Shown: positions 35,002 through 47,654 of the stretch, one piece after another
How positions within the stretch are numbered: the stretch's first letter is position 1
Layout: the number at the start of each line of letters is the position of its first letter
Notes under the pieces: model-generated
The model's database searches: none
What the model saw: the letters and a program-made list of their open reading frames with translations, nothing else
Told to the model about the DNA's origin: nothing
Source of the DNA: Channallabes apus
Lineage: Eukaryota; Chordata; Actinopteri; Siluriformes; Clariidae
NCBI GenBank assembly: GCA_030522415.1
Contig: CM060108.1
Span: forward strand, 36,150,256-36,214,255
Length of the DNA stretch: 64,000 nt
Reading direction: 5' to 3'
Position numbers and translations under genes: made by a program

Positions 35002-35344
35002 AAGCACTTCTTAAGATAGAAACATGTGTGGGCAGCTTGATTCAGCTCATCAACTTTGCTGATGCTACCACTGTTAGGAAATAGGATCGGGACAAACTGA
35101 GTTTATGGTTCTGTGCTCTCTGTGTGACGTCCCACTCTCTGCCTCCCACTCGCACTTTTCACAGGCTGATCCACAGTCACTGTCACCACTTATCATCAGC
35201 ATGAATTTGTGCAGCTCACCACAAATCAAGGCAGAGGAGACAGTTCAACTAAATGGATAGAATGTGTGAAAGTTGGATATTATCTGAAACTTATCTGAAG
35301 GCCTAAACCAGTGAACGCCAATATAAACATGCAGATGTTCAGTA

Positions 35345-35900
35345 ATGTACTGCCTGGCCAAAAACATCACACTCTAGTGTTTCATTCAATAATCTTTAGC
35401 TTTGATTGAAGCAGCCAGTTCATGTGTGAAAATGACTCGTCATGCTCCCAGAAACACTATTTACCAATTTGAGTCCTGTAACATGCCTGTGCCATCAGAG
35501 AACAAAAGCCCTTAGTATGAAACACCGGCCTTTAGGTCATCAACTCAGTTAATTTTATTGCACACAACATTACTGATAGTCTAGACCTGACCAACAGAAG
35601 CAAGACTATGAAGCATAACACTACCTCCAGAGGCTTGGACAATGGCCACTATGTATGATGGGTGCATTGCTTTATGCACTTCTTACCCTGACATCCTCAT
35701 TACTCTGGAATAGGGTCAATCTGGACTCGTCAGACCACATGACCTTTTTCCATTGCTTTATGCTCCCTAGCAAAAAGCCTTCTTTTCTAGTCAGGTAGTA
35801 GTAGAAATGTAAATAATGTCTAGAAAAAGCAAAAATACTCATTAACAATAGAGCCAGTATAATGCTGGACAACTGGAAGCAGAGAATGTGGGTTTAAGGC
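35345..35900 (-). pseudogene. Decayed Tc1-like element fragment
   Basis: Starts ACTGCCTGGCCAAAAACATC, a Tc1-type terminus. A minus-strand piece at 35672-35872 reads KQWKKVMWSDESRLTLFQSN, which contains the first catalytic Asp block (WSDES) of a Tc1 transposase. The rest of the transposase is lost. Confidence 0.6.
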
Positions 35901-36585
35901 CTTAATTGGAATAAAGAATACAAAAAGAATCCAGTTGTATTCGATTGTATACACTAAAAAGTGAGCAACTATGTGCAAGGCTGGAGAACATTAAAATACC
36001 TTAATGATTATTATATTATATTGCCATTCAGATACTGTAAGTATTTTTTATTTATTTCTTTTTAGCTTTTTAAAAAAGCTGGTAATTTTTTTAATTTAGT
36101 GATCACAAAAAAATCTAAATTTAAAAATGGCCAAACTGGTGTAGAAGAAAACAGTAGATCTTTTTTCCTCAAAAGAATTAAATGCATCATTGTGCTGTGA
36201 AGCTGTATAATTTCTATACTACATAGGCCAAATACAGGGCAGTGGCTTGTTTCTTTCAGTGCATGTGAATTTACATTAAAAAAAAAGTTTGGAAACGCCT
36301 ACAGCCCTCAACAGTCTCACGCTATCTAAAATTCACACTCTAAACAACACGCTCTACTCGGTGTCTTTTCCAGACAAAACTGATGAGCGAAGCACACTTC
36401 ATACAATGTGATATCAAAGTGAAAACGAAGTGATATCTCCCGACATTCCGTTACTGCCTACTTTGCTGCTTTTCTTTCCACTGATCTAAATAGCTAATCT
36501 CAATACTGATGCTCAATTGTTCATCGTAGGAGCTTTCAGCAGGGGACAGGTATTAAAATGAGCACGCTGTCCAGGCTTTGGCTAT

Positions 36586-37058
36586 ACACTGATCAGCTAT
36601 AACATTAACACCACTTAACATTTACTATCTATTATATACCAGTAAACCAATACTGGATCAAGGGCACTCGATGCTCACCTTTGCTTGTGGGGACCATGTC
36701 AACCCAGCCAGTCAGATCCCCCCAAAAAAGCCAATGCAATACAAATCCCAGAAAAAGTCATTGATGGGCACAACAGAGCCTATGCCCATGCACAAAGCCC
36801 AGCAGCCAAAGAGTTCAAGACCTCCAATACAGCCTGCAAACTGCCCAGATCCCAATCTCATCAAGAACCCATGAGCTGCATGGGACAAATAAGTTTGATC
36901 TATGGAATGTCCACCCTGCAACCCACAGAATCCAAAGAACCTGCTGTCAACACCCTGGTGCCAGACACCACAGCACACCACAAAGGTCATGTCCAGAGAC
37001 GCCAGAGCTTCCCAGGAGCATCAGAGGAACATACACAATACTGGGAATAATGTTTTGC
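36586..37058 (+). repeat. Truncated dispersed repeat (CACTGATCAGCTATAACATTA terminus)
   Basis: Begins CACTGATCAGCTATAACATT, a familiar teleost repeat terminus. The 3' part has CACAGAATCCAAAGAACCTG, CACCCTGGTGCCAGACACCA and ATACACAATACTGGGAATAATG, all of which belong together in such repeats. No intact frame. Confidence 0.5.
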
Positions 37059-37319
37059 ATTGTATTCTTATTGTTGATTAGTGTACCAGCAACACAGAGT
37101 AATTTCGAAGATGCTGCTTAATATATTCCATCTCTTAATAGGTGCCACTGTAACAAGAATTCATGTTAATGCTATGACTAATGGGTGTATATTATTACAT
37201 TAACATTATAATTAGCTATTACTGTATATAAAATAGTGTGTAATGCTGCTTCCCCATTACGCTTTAAAAGCCTAGGTTATTAATATTAATCAGAAGAAAA
37301 GATAATATGACACTACCTG

Positions 37320-37945
37320 TCAATCATTATGGAACAACATAAATCTAAGCTCATCAAAAGGACATCAGATGTCCCTTTTTCCCATTGCTCCACAGTCCTT
37401 TCACAGTTCTTTATGCTCCCAAGCAAATTGAAGCTGAATAGCCTGACTGATTAATGGTTTTCTTAAGGCTACACAGTTGTTTAGTCGCAATCTCTTGAGT
37501 TTTCTTTGCATTGCACATGTGAAAATTAAACATAGAGTTCTACTGTTGTTTTTTTATGATTCGATTTCACCATTTAAGTGCTCTCCGATCATGATCATAC
37601 ATTTTTTTAGACCACATTTGTTTCTCGAAGATGATGCTTTACCATGATGTTTCAAAATTGTATTAATGCATTTTCAGTTATTAAACCAATTTTAGTAGTT
37701 TCAGTAATGTCCTTAATTGTTTTCTTTGCTCGATGCAGGCGAATAATGTGACCCTTCTGGAACAGTGTTCTATCTTTGTCATGACCACAGGATATGTCTG
37801 ACATGGTTGGTTAAGAAATGAAAGGCTACTCTCTGCATCAGTTAGGGTTAAATAACTTGTTGCCAACTGAACCAAATTACTACAGTAATTATTCAATGGA
37901 AGCGTCTTAACTATTTGTTTAGTTAAATCCAGATGGTGACCATTC
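37320..37945 (-). repeat. Tc1-like element remnant, 5' half
   Basis: Reads in the minus orientation as a decayed Tc1-type 5' region and DNA-binding domain. Recognisable blocks are AATCTCTTGAGTTTTCTTTG, CAATTTTAGTAGTTTCAGTA and GGTTAAATAACTTGTTGCCA. It is related to, but not contiguous with, 35345-35900. Confidence 0.45.
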
Positions 37946-39126
37946 CTTATGTATTTTCATGACCATTTAAATGCTCATGAAAATACTTCTCAGGCACAAA
38001 GCTGAAACCATGACAACTGAGCTTGAGTTGAAACAAAAAGCTTTTAATGACGCTGTAAACAGACTTCATTCCAGTACAAAAAAATAAAATAAAATCCAAC
38101 ATAGTCTTTAAAAACATCCAACATTAAATACTCTACATTAAATATCATTAGTAGCCCAGTCTGAGAGCTTTTTTTATTTACTATTATTAATCAAATCTAT
38201 TTCAACCAGCCAGAGTAGTGCAAAAGTTAGCCAAAACACAATCTTAAAAGTACCAACATGCAAATAATAAAAATGGTCTTTAAATGAGTTGGAATGATAA
38301 TGGTAAACATCCAAGAAAACAATACCCAGTGTCTAAAAAAAAAAAAATCTGCCATGACTTTTCATTTACTTTGCCAAACTTAAAATGTGTGGGTGTGTAC
38401 CCGTGCATGCAGTTAAGGGGATTGAGGGAGATAAAAGTTCTCCTTCACAGAGATATTTATACATTGATGTGTGTGTGTGTAGGTAGTGATAAAGAAAAAG
38501 GCAGGTATAAAAAGTTTTCATGCTAATTCCTGTAGAAAAGGAGGCCGAGACTATTCATATTGTGCAAGCCCTGTGTATGTGTGTGTAGTGTATTTAAAAG
38601 AACAGAGAATCTACTTGATTTTAGAATAAGAAGTAAGTGCTAAGCAAATGTGCATGTGTTGTGTTTGTGTGTATACAGTGTGTGTATACAGCGAGAACAG
38701 TGCTATCCTTTAAATGCCATCTACAGTAGCCTCATCACTGTGCTTTACAATCCTAATGTAACTACAGAAGCTTGCAGTCACTCATATCGAGCTACAGAAC
38801 ATTACCACTAAAGCTAGAAGACAAAGAGTGTGCGTTAAAAGAAGAAAAAAAAACAACAACAGACATAAATGAGCTGGATGAAACCATGCTGGATCAGGAA
38901 TGATATAATGATCTATGGCAGTTATTCGTTAACAATCCTACAAGTTTACAGGCCAGGTTACACTTTAGATAAGATCAGTGTGAACCAACATTCTCTAATT
39001 TTAAGGACTGGTGCAGGTCTAGGATATTGTTCCTACCAAACAGTAACAGACCTAGCATATAAAAAAGTGTAGCCTGAGTTTCCAGGTCACGTTTACTGAA
39101 CAAGCAGAGGCACAGAAATAGAATTA

Positions 39127-39232
39127 GTCCTCCCATCAGGGAAGGAGGGAGTTTACTACCAGGTCTGTGGTGTAGTCAAGGCCATATGCAATCTCTACAC
39201 ACAGTCTGCTTCCACCAGTGTGCTCACGTGTG
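39127..39232 (-). other. Possible terminal exon of an unknown minus-strand gene
   Basis: After an AG at the right edge the minus strand reads VRTREHTGGSRLCVEIAYG, then LDYTTDLVVNSLLP, then TGA, with an AT-rich stretch beyond that could be a 3' untranslated region. The composition looks protein-like. I recognise no family and found no partner exons, so this may be chance. Confidence 0.2.
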
Positions 39233-40897
39233 CGTACTTCTAATGACAGTGTTCCCACTTATGCAGTATATTTTTGTATTAAAGGAAAATACCATGCTGA
39301 ATCTGTTGCATATTTATCTAAAATAATTAACATGTGATCCTCAGTGGCATCCAAGATATATAACTGTTTTAACTTTATTTTTACTACGTTTTATTGACAT
39401 GTCGGTCTGTTTTCACCTTGGCTAACATTTTCCTACATTATCTATAATAATAGAAGTGCCAGTAGGATTTAGCCAGTGCTTCAGTGCCCTGCCTCAACAG
39501 CTCATCTTCTAAAGCTTCAACTTTCATGCTAATACAGTCACCAAGGCCATCACACTCATTGTGTCGTAAATCTTTTACCTCGTTTAGTGTAACGGGTTTG
39601 TATAAAGCTACTGTACATTGCATTCTGGAACTTTTCCAATATCCAATATTTGGTCTCACCACTACATCTATCTTGGAATTTTGTCTTTGACATTGAGTAT
39701 CACTGGAAAATAGTGAATGAGAAAAAATAAACATACTCTTACGTACTCTTACTCTCATCACTTACGTTTAAGATTAAAAACACATTTTCTTCCTTTAAAC
39801 ACCGTTATAACTTTGCTAGCAATATTCCTCTGTGACAGCAGAAAGCTGCTAACTTCTCAATAAAATGAATGGCACCAACTAACAAATTAGCACCATAATC
39901 ACTAAATACAATAATCATTTCTACATAAAAATAATTAATGGTGGACGTCACTGGCAAGGTCGGACAAAAGTTGTCGGACAAAAGCTGTCAGACAAAAGCT
40001 GTGCAATTGTCTAAACATATGGAACACAACATGATTGCTCACTTTCACACGATGCTTTATGAAGAACATGGACTGGTTAGTTTTTCACTTTCTACAGATT
40101 CTGATTGAAACCTTGTCTGAATGCCGAAACAGTTACAAAATGGTGAAATGCTATTAATCTTAGCATTCATGAGACTAATCATGGTAAAATTACTACATTA
40201 GACTGGACTACACCACAGGACACATGTCATCTTCAGTGTTACTCATTAGTAGAGACCAAAAAATAAACCTTGTTTGGTCATATGAGGAAAAAATGATGTA
40301 GACCACTGTGCACCTCTTTGACTGTAGGCAGGAATGAGCAAGCAAATGAGAGACCTCATACTTGCAACAGTTGGCCTCAAGCTAATATCCTCTTTGGAGA
40401 ACTCTTTTGCAAATTGCTATGGCGACGCTTTAAACAAAGAGCTCTGGTAAAGATGTTAACAGGTACTAATCATTTGAGAACAAGTTTCATTCATCGCTTT
40501 TAAGGAGTGCATCATCTTATGATGCTAATCATGTAAAGGCTAGTACAGAGCAGTTAGCATCATGCTAACCAGGCCAGGTTGGCCAGTTGGCTGTTATTCA
40601 ACAGTGTGTTTTGGGCAAAAATGCTTTCAGCCCCAGAATAGCCCTGTGTTCAAATCCAGCTTTGAACAGGCCCTCATCGATTTCCCCATTACAGAGAAGT
40701 GTGTGCTATCTACATGACACAAGTGGCCACTTGCAGGAGTGAGAGAAGGTGTAGTAGAGAGCAGAGTAAAGAGCAGGTTTACTAGACAGCTAGCTGAGTA
40801 CAGTCATGATGTTTTATCAGCTGTCAACTATAGATGAAGTAGCAGCTACATTTAAATGGAGTAAAATGTTCTACATATCATGGAAATAAATAATTGT

Positions 40898-40903
40898 TTT
40901 ATT
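40898..40903 (-). terminator. Candidate polyadenylation signal of OGA
   Basis: AATAAA on the minus strand, 276 bases beyond the OGA stop. Other AATAAA matches exist further on, so the choice is tentative. Confidence 0.35.
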
Positions 40904-41178
40904 GCTATTTGGTAAACTGCAATGTATTTTGTTCAATTTCTGCTCTCTACAAAGATGCATTTAACAATCTTCTCTTGAACGAATGCAGTATTATATTGGT
41001 AGTAGGATAATGTAAATGATACATCAAAGGGGAAGTCGAAGAAGACCTGTTTATAGATATACCAGAATTCAGGATATGTCCTTGACACCTTTACTTTAAA
41101 CTGCGGAGCTGTTTAACATTAATTGCCCAAAAAAGTCCAAGTATATAATCAATGATTGTTCGAGAGTGGATTAAGGCT

Positions 41179-44100
41179 CTAGAGCAGCCTGCCCAGGATG
41201 AGTCCCTCTGTGGAACGAGCCTCTCCCCTTACAATCTCCAGAAAGCCCAGCTTAGTGAGGAACTCCAGCCTTAGGCGGTCTGTGGGCTGCACCTCACAAA
41301 ACACACCCTGTGAACCTACAGAGAGAGAGAGAGATAAAGAGAGAGAGAGAGAACAAGGACTATTTCTTCATTCTCTTTCCTCAAAACTTTTTGTTTACTT
41401 TATCCATCAAACTGACTTTGAAATGTCACAATTTGGATGTGGGAGTCTTAAAAATATAAATTCTGGAGGAATTCTTCTCTCACTTTAAGAAATCATTATG
41501 AAATCCAATCTTAAGGCATTTAGCATCGAGACTTCATTCCAAATGCCAATTATGATTGGTGCTAGACCAGTCATCCAGCACCTACAGTATTTATTTGTTG
41601 TGGTTACCAGTTGATGATTCCTACTATAACCTTTCAAGCCTCGTATTAACAAAGGTCTAGAAGATGCTGTATAATAGTGAGATGCTCTAGTTGTTGTCCT
41701 GGTGATAAAATTCCAAAGTGCTGGTGTGGTCAGAGGTTCTTGGTTCTGTTATCCTTCTGGTGCTGAAAGCTAATTTCCTTGGCTAGCTAATTTGCAGTGA
41801 AAACACAACAAGCAGTTAAAATTGAGACCCTAGCCCATGAGCTGTTTCTCACCATTAGCTTTGAGTGCTGTGAGCAGGGCTGTGAGAAGGCTTCTGCTGA
41901 CACTGCAGTCGACCAGTTCAGGCAGCGCCTCAAGGCGGAGCTGAGACGGGAAGTGGTAGAGCAGGGAGTCAGGGTAATCCTGCTCTTCATGCAAACTCAG
42001 CAGCGCCTCCTGTGGTTACAAGGAGAAGTGAGAATATTGAATGTATTATGTATACTATCGGGGAAACTGTATGTGTCAAGTGACATTTCATAGTAGTGAG
42101 TTTAACCAGACACACAGCAATAATCACTACTATTCTCTGGAATAAGTATTTTATTAATTAATATATTAACTTGAAAAAAACAAACAAACAATTAAACCAT
42201 TACCGTGTGATGTTCATCTCCCTGGTTCGAACTCTTACCTTCTGGGCAGTGTGTCCATTAGCAACGTGTGTACGTGTGGGGTATTTGTCTCTCATAGCGG
42301 GCAGCCAGCTTGCCTGGCACCTCTTGACAAATGACCTTACATCCAGAATTCCAGCAACACACCCACACACACCCAGCTCATCCTCCAGAACAAAGCTGTA
42401 CTCTGGACACAGGGCCAAAGATGCACCCAAATACCTGAGCGCACAAACAAACAAGCACATTCAGAAATATATTTAAGTTCCTTAAGGTAACAATGTTAGA
42501 AATTATTTTTAGGACAGTATAAGAAACGAGAAATGTCTGTGAAACAACTTGTGTGAAGTTTGCACGTTTATTAATATTACCTGTCACCCATGAAATCTGG
42601 ATGAAGTACAGTTACATCCTGAGTACCTCTGGTTTTCTGATAAAGTTGACGCACCATGCGGTACAGCTCCATCTAACAGCACGCAGGATTACATGCACAG
42701 TAATTATAATACAAATATCAACTGCAAGAGCAGTGCACAGTTAACACTTTTCCTCTTATTTAGTCACTTTGTTGTTGTTCTTGTAAAGATTATTACTATA
42801 ACAAATTTACGACAGAACTGTGTATCACCAAGTGCAGCGAGGCATGCTGTCGATCGGCCTTGACCGTACTCGGCGTATCTCACCTTGTCTTTGTGCTGGA
42901 AGGGCCGTATGTTGTACAGGCGAGAGGTGGGAAACAGAGGAGGGGGGTGGCTGAACAATTCACTGCTAGTGCCTACAGGAAGAAGCATCTTCAGCACACA
43001 CCAGATAGAAAGAGAAAAAGAAGGAAATGATGAGAACTATATTGCAGGAATCGCTTTTATGCTCTGCTAAATTATTATTTTCATTAGTACCTGCACTTCC
43101 CCTGACAGCCCTCCTTTAAACACCCAGGGCTCCGCCTCCATGCCAAGAAGCTCCGCCCCTGATGAGGCACCACACCCTGTTGAGCAGATGTCACTCAGTC
43201 TCACAGCACATGCAATCACAGGCAAGTGCAATATGAGAATGAAAAGAGATACTCACAATGAAAACAGTTCTTCCAGGAGCCCAGTGAAGAACTTTCACTT
43301 ATCACCCGACCCTCTGAAAGTATTGAAAAAAAGAAATGAGGAAGAGGCACGTATCAGAACAATTCAAATCATTTCTGGTAGAAAGCAGCGCTCCCATAGA
43401 CTCTCTCTCGTTCTCTTTCTCTCTGTGTCTCTTACCCAGCCAGCTGATGAAGGCTTTGGCTACAAGCAGTGTGTTTCTCAAGTCCCAGACATATGGATAA
43501 AGGTCATAGAGTACAGCTCTGTTTACACTGTTCACCACGCTGCCATGCAGAACCGCAATCTCATCACATGCAACCAGAAACTGGCCTGCTCGCACCCGCC
43601 ACTCCTCCATCTGAGGAAAAAATAAGATTAATAGAAATTAAGATGGAAAGATCTGGATCTATTACTCTATTATTTTATAAAAATGCCTGAAATTTATTAA
43701 ATATCAAAGAGAGAGCAGTGGGGAAAGGATCAGTTTAGATAACTTTTTCCAATAAAGGTATTGAAACATGGCATATTAGCCAATACTGAATTAATATCTA
43801 ATTTAAATACTGTTTTTTTTAAACTTATGTAACTTGAAATTTTTATTTTAACTAAAGCAGTTTACAGCTAAAGATTTCCATGTAAAAAAAAATGCTTATA
43901 CTGAAAAATAACAAAATAATACATACAGCATCATAAAGTATCTATCATAACCAAGCAAGTGAGGTTTTCTAATTGCATAACAATAAACATGTAGGCACTT
44001 CTGTTATGTTGTCTCTTATCTAAGTGTGTGCGTTCGTGTGTGTGTGCGCTTAGAGATCTGTCTTTCAAATACTCATTTTCAGCAACTGATATATCCTTGC

Positions 44101-47100
44101 CAGAGTAGCTGGGCATACTGACAATATCCCTGAGACATATGATGACTTTAAATATAACAGAATGTTTAAAAGATATGCACATGTCAAAACAATTTCCACA
44201 CATATCTCTCTCATCCGTCATCTGTCTTAGACTATCCTTCACACACAGACCATTCTGGATCACCTTCTGTGGCTGCATCTTCTTGCTGCTGCCGTTGACA
44301 CTGACATAATGGCAGTGGTTTTTGAGCCAGGTAAGTGCCTGCAGCAGGCTCTGGGCAGGTGGGCCATGCTCATGTGGAAGGTAGTGCAGTCCCACCAGCA
44401 GTCGCACTTGGGCCTCGCTGAGTGGAGATTTCCCAGCACATGGGCACCTTCCTGAGGCCTTCTCCCAGCCTTGGTCTTCAGGGACCCGCTCCTCGAAATC
44501 AGTCTCAGCTGAGACCTTGACCACTGAGGTGGGAGAAGGAAGTAGAGCCCGAGCAGCAGATGGAGATTTAGACTTGGCTCCATGCAGATTGTCTAAGCTT
44601 TCCGGAGATTTAGGTTTGGAGGGGAGTGCAGACGGTTTGTGCTCTGTAGGCCTGTTCTGGCGTCCTGAGGAGAAGATTTGAAGAAATCAGAGTTGCTTAA
44701 ATGTCTAATTTAATACAAATTTTCCAGGATTTCTTTCCTGGCTGCAGAATACATTCTCTTTACACACATTGATTAAAAAAAATATTTTTTCTGACATTTT
44801 AATTAAAAAATGCATAATCCTATGCAACACACCTATACTGTATGTATGACTTTTGTGCATTTATACACTATTGCATAAATACTATAATTCTATTGAACTG
44901 GTATTATTAAAAATGGCATTGAATATGTATGTGAATGATGTGTGTTTAGTTTAAATAAGCAGAGGTCCCTGAAGAATCAATCATATGTAAGAAAAAGTAT
45001 CAGTGATATGTAACAAACTTGAGCTGTGTTTTTGTCTTTAGTGGATGAGTGGTGTGTATAGAATACCAGGCTGTAGAGGTTGGTTCAACTCAGTCATCCA
45101 GTCTTTCAGAGCAGCAGAAAGCGCTCGCTCCGGACAGTACTGATGCCCTTTACCTACACACACAGACACACAGCTAAGTTTATTATTATACTATTCATTT
45201 AATCCTGGTCTATTTCAGTTAGCATAGCATTGATCTTTGTTTCATAAAGCCAACTTGTCTGGATCGCTTCATCTACTTCATGAAAAACAAAGGGGAACAA
45301 AACATTTTTATCAATCGCCCACTACGTTCTTTGTCTGTATGGCATTTACATACTGTGCAAAAATCTTGAGTCAACCCTCATTTCTTCACATTTTGCTTCC
45401 AAAGAGATACATTTTCATTTTTAATGTCATCTTTAGTAATAGTTCTCCAGGCTTCCTGAAGGACTTTTTGGCAAGTTTGTGGTTATCATTTTTAGTCCAG
45501 TCCTTTTCACCAAAAGCCACACAGTGATCTATGAATCATTTAGGCATAAAACCCTTCTATACTGGTGATGCTGAATGAGTGGTTGGAACTGATGAGAGGG
45601 GAAATGAGGTTGCTGCTGAGTTTGTCCCATAAACTACTATTAACAATTAGTTTAAAAGTGTATCTTTAGGCACTTTGTAGGCTACCACAGTAAACCATTT
45701 ATTCCCATTTCTTTAATCTACATTATTTAACTTAATTTAAATTGAAGAAATGATGGGACTCAAAACTGTTGCACAGTACTGTATATGTTCATTAGAAACA
45801 GATTAGAAACAGGTCACTTAAGTCCAATGCAGTTTAATCATAATCAAATTCAACAAGCATATTAATGACTAATTTTTCTGAAAGCAAAGCTGCAAAAGCA
45901 GTAATTTTCTATCAAGTCCCATGTATCAATTTGATAATAAATACTGAATAATATATCTATTGAGAATCAGAGATAATGTGTAGAAATCCATCTTTATAGG
46001 GTGAATGAATATGCCTTTAAGTGCTTAAAATCTCCAACCCTTACCCTCTCATCCTGTCCTTTATTGAGCTACAAACTGAGCACACGCATCCCTCTACGAT
46101 TCATTTAGATGTCATAGCCCACATATGCCTTAAGGACTTAAGGAGGATATTGAGATTCCACACAATCTACAAACATTCTCTCTTTTCTTACCATTATATT
46201 CCTTCCATTCTCATTTTTTACTTTCCATCTCCTCTCCTGTCCTCTGCCCTCTGCTCTCCTAATGTCTCCTATACACATCTCTCCCCTCACCTTCTCTCTT
46301 CTCCTTCCCTGCTTTGTGCCATGTCCCAAGTGTATGCAGAGGGATGTAGTTTGCTTCGAATTCGCAGTTCGGATTCAGCAGCAGACCCCTGAGATGAGCT
46401 TGGAGGCCAGGAGGACGACCCTTAAAAGGCCCCAGGAAGACACGACGTGAATCGTAATCGTTGGCGTGCAGATTGTCCCACACCAGAGGAGGGCGCTGTA
46501 ACACTGACTGCACCTCCTTCAGTGAATCAGCACCCAGCTCTCGAGAGATCACCTTACTTCCTGTTTGATGAATGACAAATTTATTGATCAGGATTATCCG
46601 AGAGAGGTTGATTAGGGGAAATGTAATGAAAGTGGAATAGTACGGTAGTTCTGCATTCACACAAATGACACATTTCAGTGAACAGAACATGGAAGAAAAT
46701 ATGAGGTAATGCATGAAATAAGCAGACATACACCATATTGCCAAACGTATTCACTCACCTGCCGTCACCTGCATATGAACTTGAATAACATCGGATTCTT
46801 AATCCATAGAGTTTAATATGATGTTGGCCCACCCTTTGCAGCTATGACAACATGAGAAGGCCTGGGCTCGGCCCCTCACTTCCAATGAAAAGGAACTCCT
46901 AATGCTTCAGCATACCAAGACATTTTGGACACTTTCATGCTCCCAGATTTGTGGGAACAGTTTGGAGATGGCCCCTTCCTGTTCCAATATAACTGTGCAC
47001 CAGTGCACAAAATAAGGTCCATAAAGGCATGGATGAGCGAGTTCAGTGTGGAAGAACTCGACTGGCCTGCACCTCCTGGTCCTGACCTCAACCCGAAAGA

Positions 47101-47590
47101 ACACCTTTGGGATGAATTAGAGCGGAGACTGTGAGTCAGGCCTTCTCGTCCAACATCAGTGTCTGACCTCACAAATGCTCTTCTGAAAGAACGGTCAAAA
47201 ATTCCCATAAATACACTCCTAAATCTTGTGGAAAGCCTTCCCAGAAGAGTTGAAGCTGTTATATCTGCAAAGGGGGTGGGGCCAACATCATATTAAACCT
47301 TATGGATTAAGAATTGGAATTTACGCAGTCGAGTGAATACTTTTGGCAATATAGTGTACAACTGTAGTATTAGTTTAATTAGTTATTTTAATACTAGGAA
47401 AATGGTCTAGGTGCGTTTTTCTAATTTGGAAATAGTAGGTTGTTGAGGTTTATAGATTGATTGAAGAGATATAATCAGCATGCTCACCAGTCCAGATAAC
47501 TGAAATGCCAGGCAGCAGATCTTCACCTACTGTTAGTAGGTATGGAGACTTGGACACACTGGGAGAGCAGAGGGAGCCGCAGTACTCTGA

Positions 47591-47654
<64 letters not shown>

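Larger units (their letters stand above)
38000..41178. other. Intergenic between convergent transporter and OGA genes
   Basis: AT-rich. Includes a 14-bp unit repeated three times at 39959-40000 and a possible minus-strand terminal exon at 39127-39232. The 3' untranslated region of OGA must lie in its right part. No complete gene was found. Confidence 0.5.

Noticed and set aside
38284..38526. 80-residue frame in the intergenic region
   Set aside because: Low-complexity Lys-rich start, no domain, no splice-consistent partner.
43140..43625. 161-residue plus-strand frame over OGA exons
   Set aside because: It is antisense to two well-supported OGA exons and crosses their splice sites.
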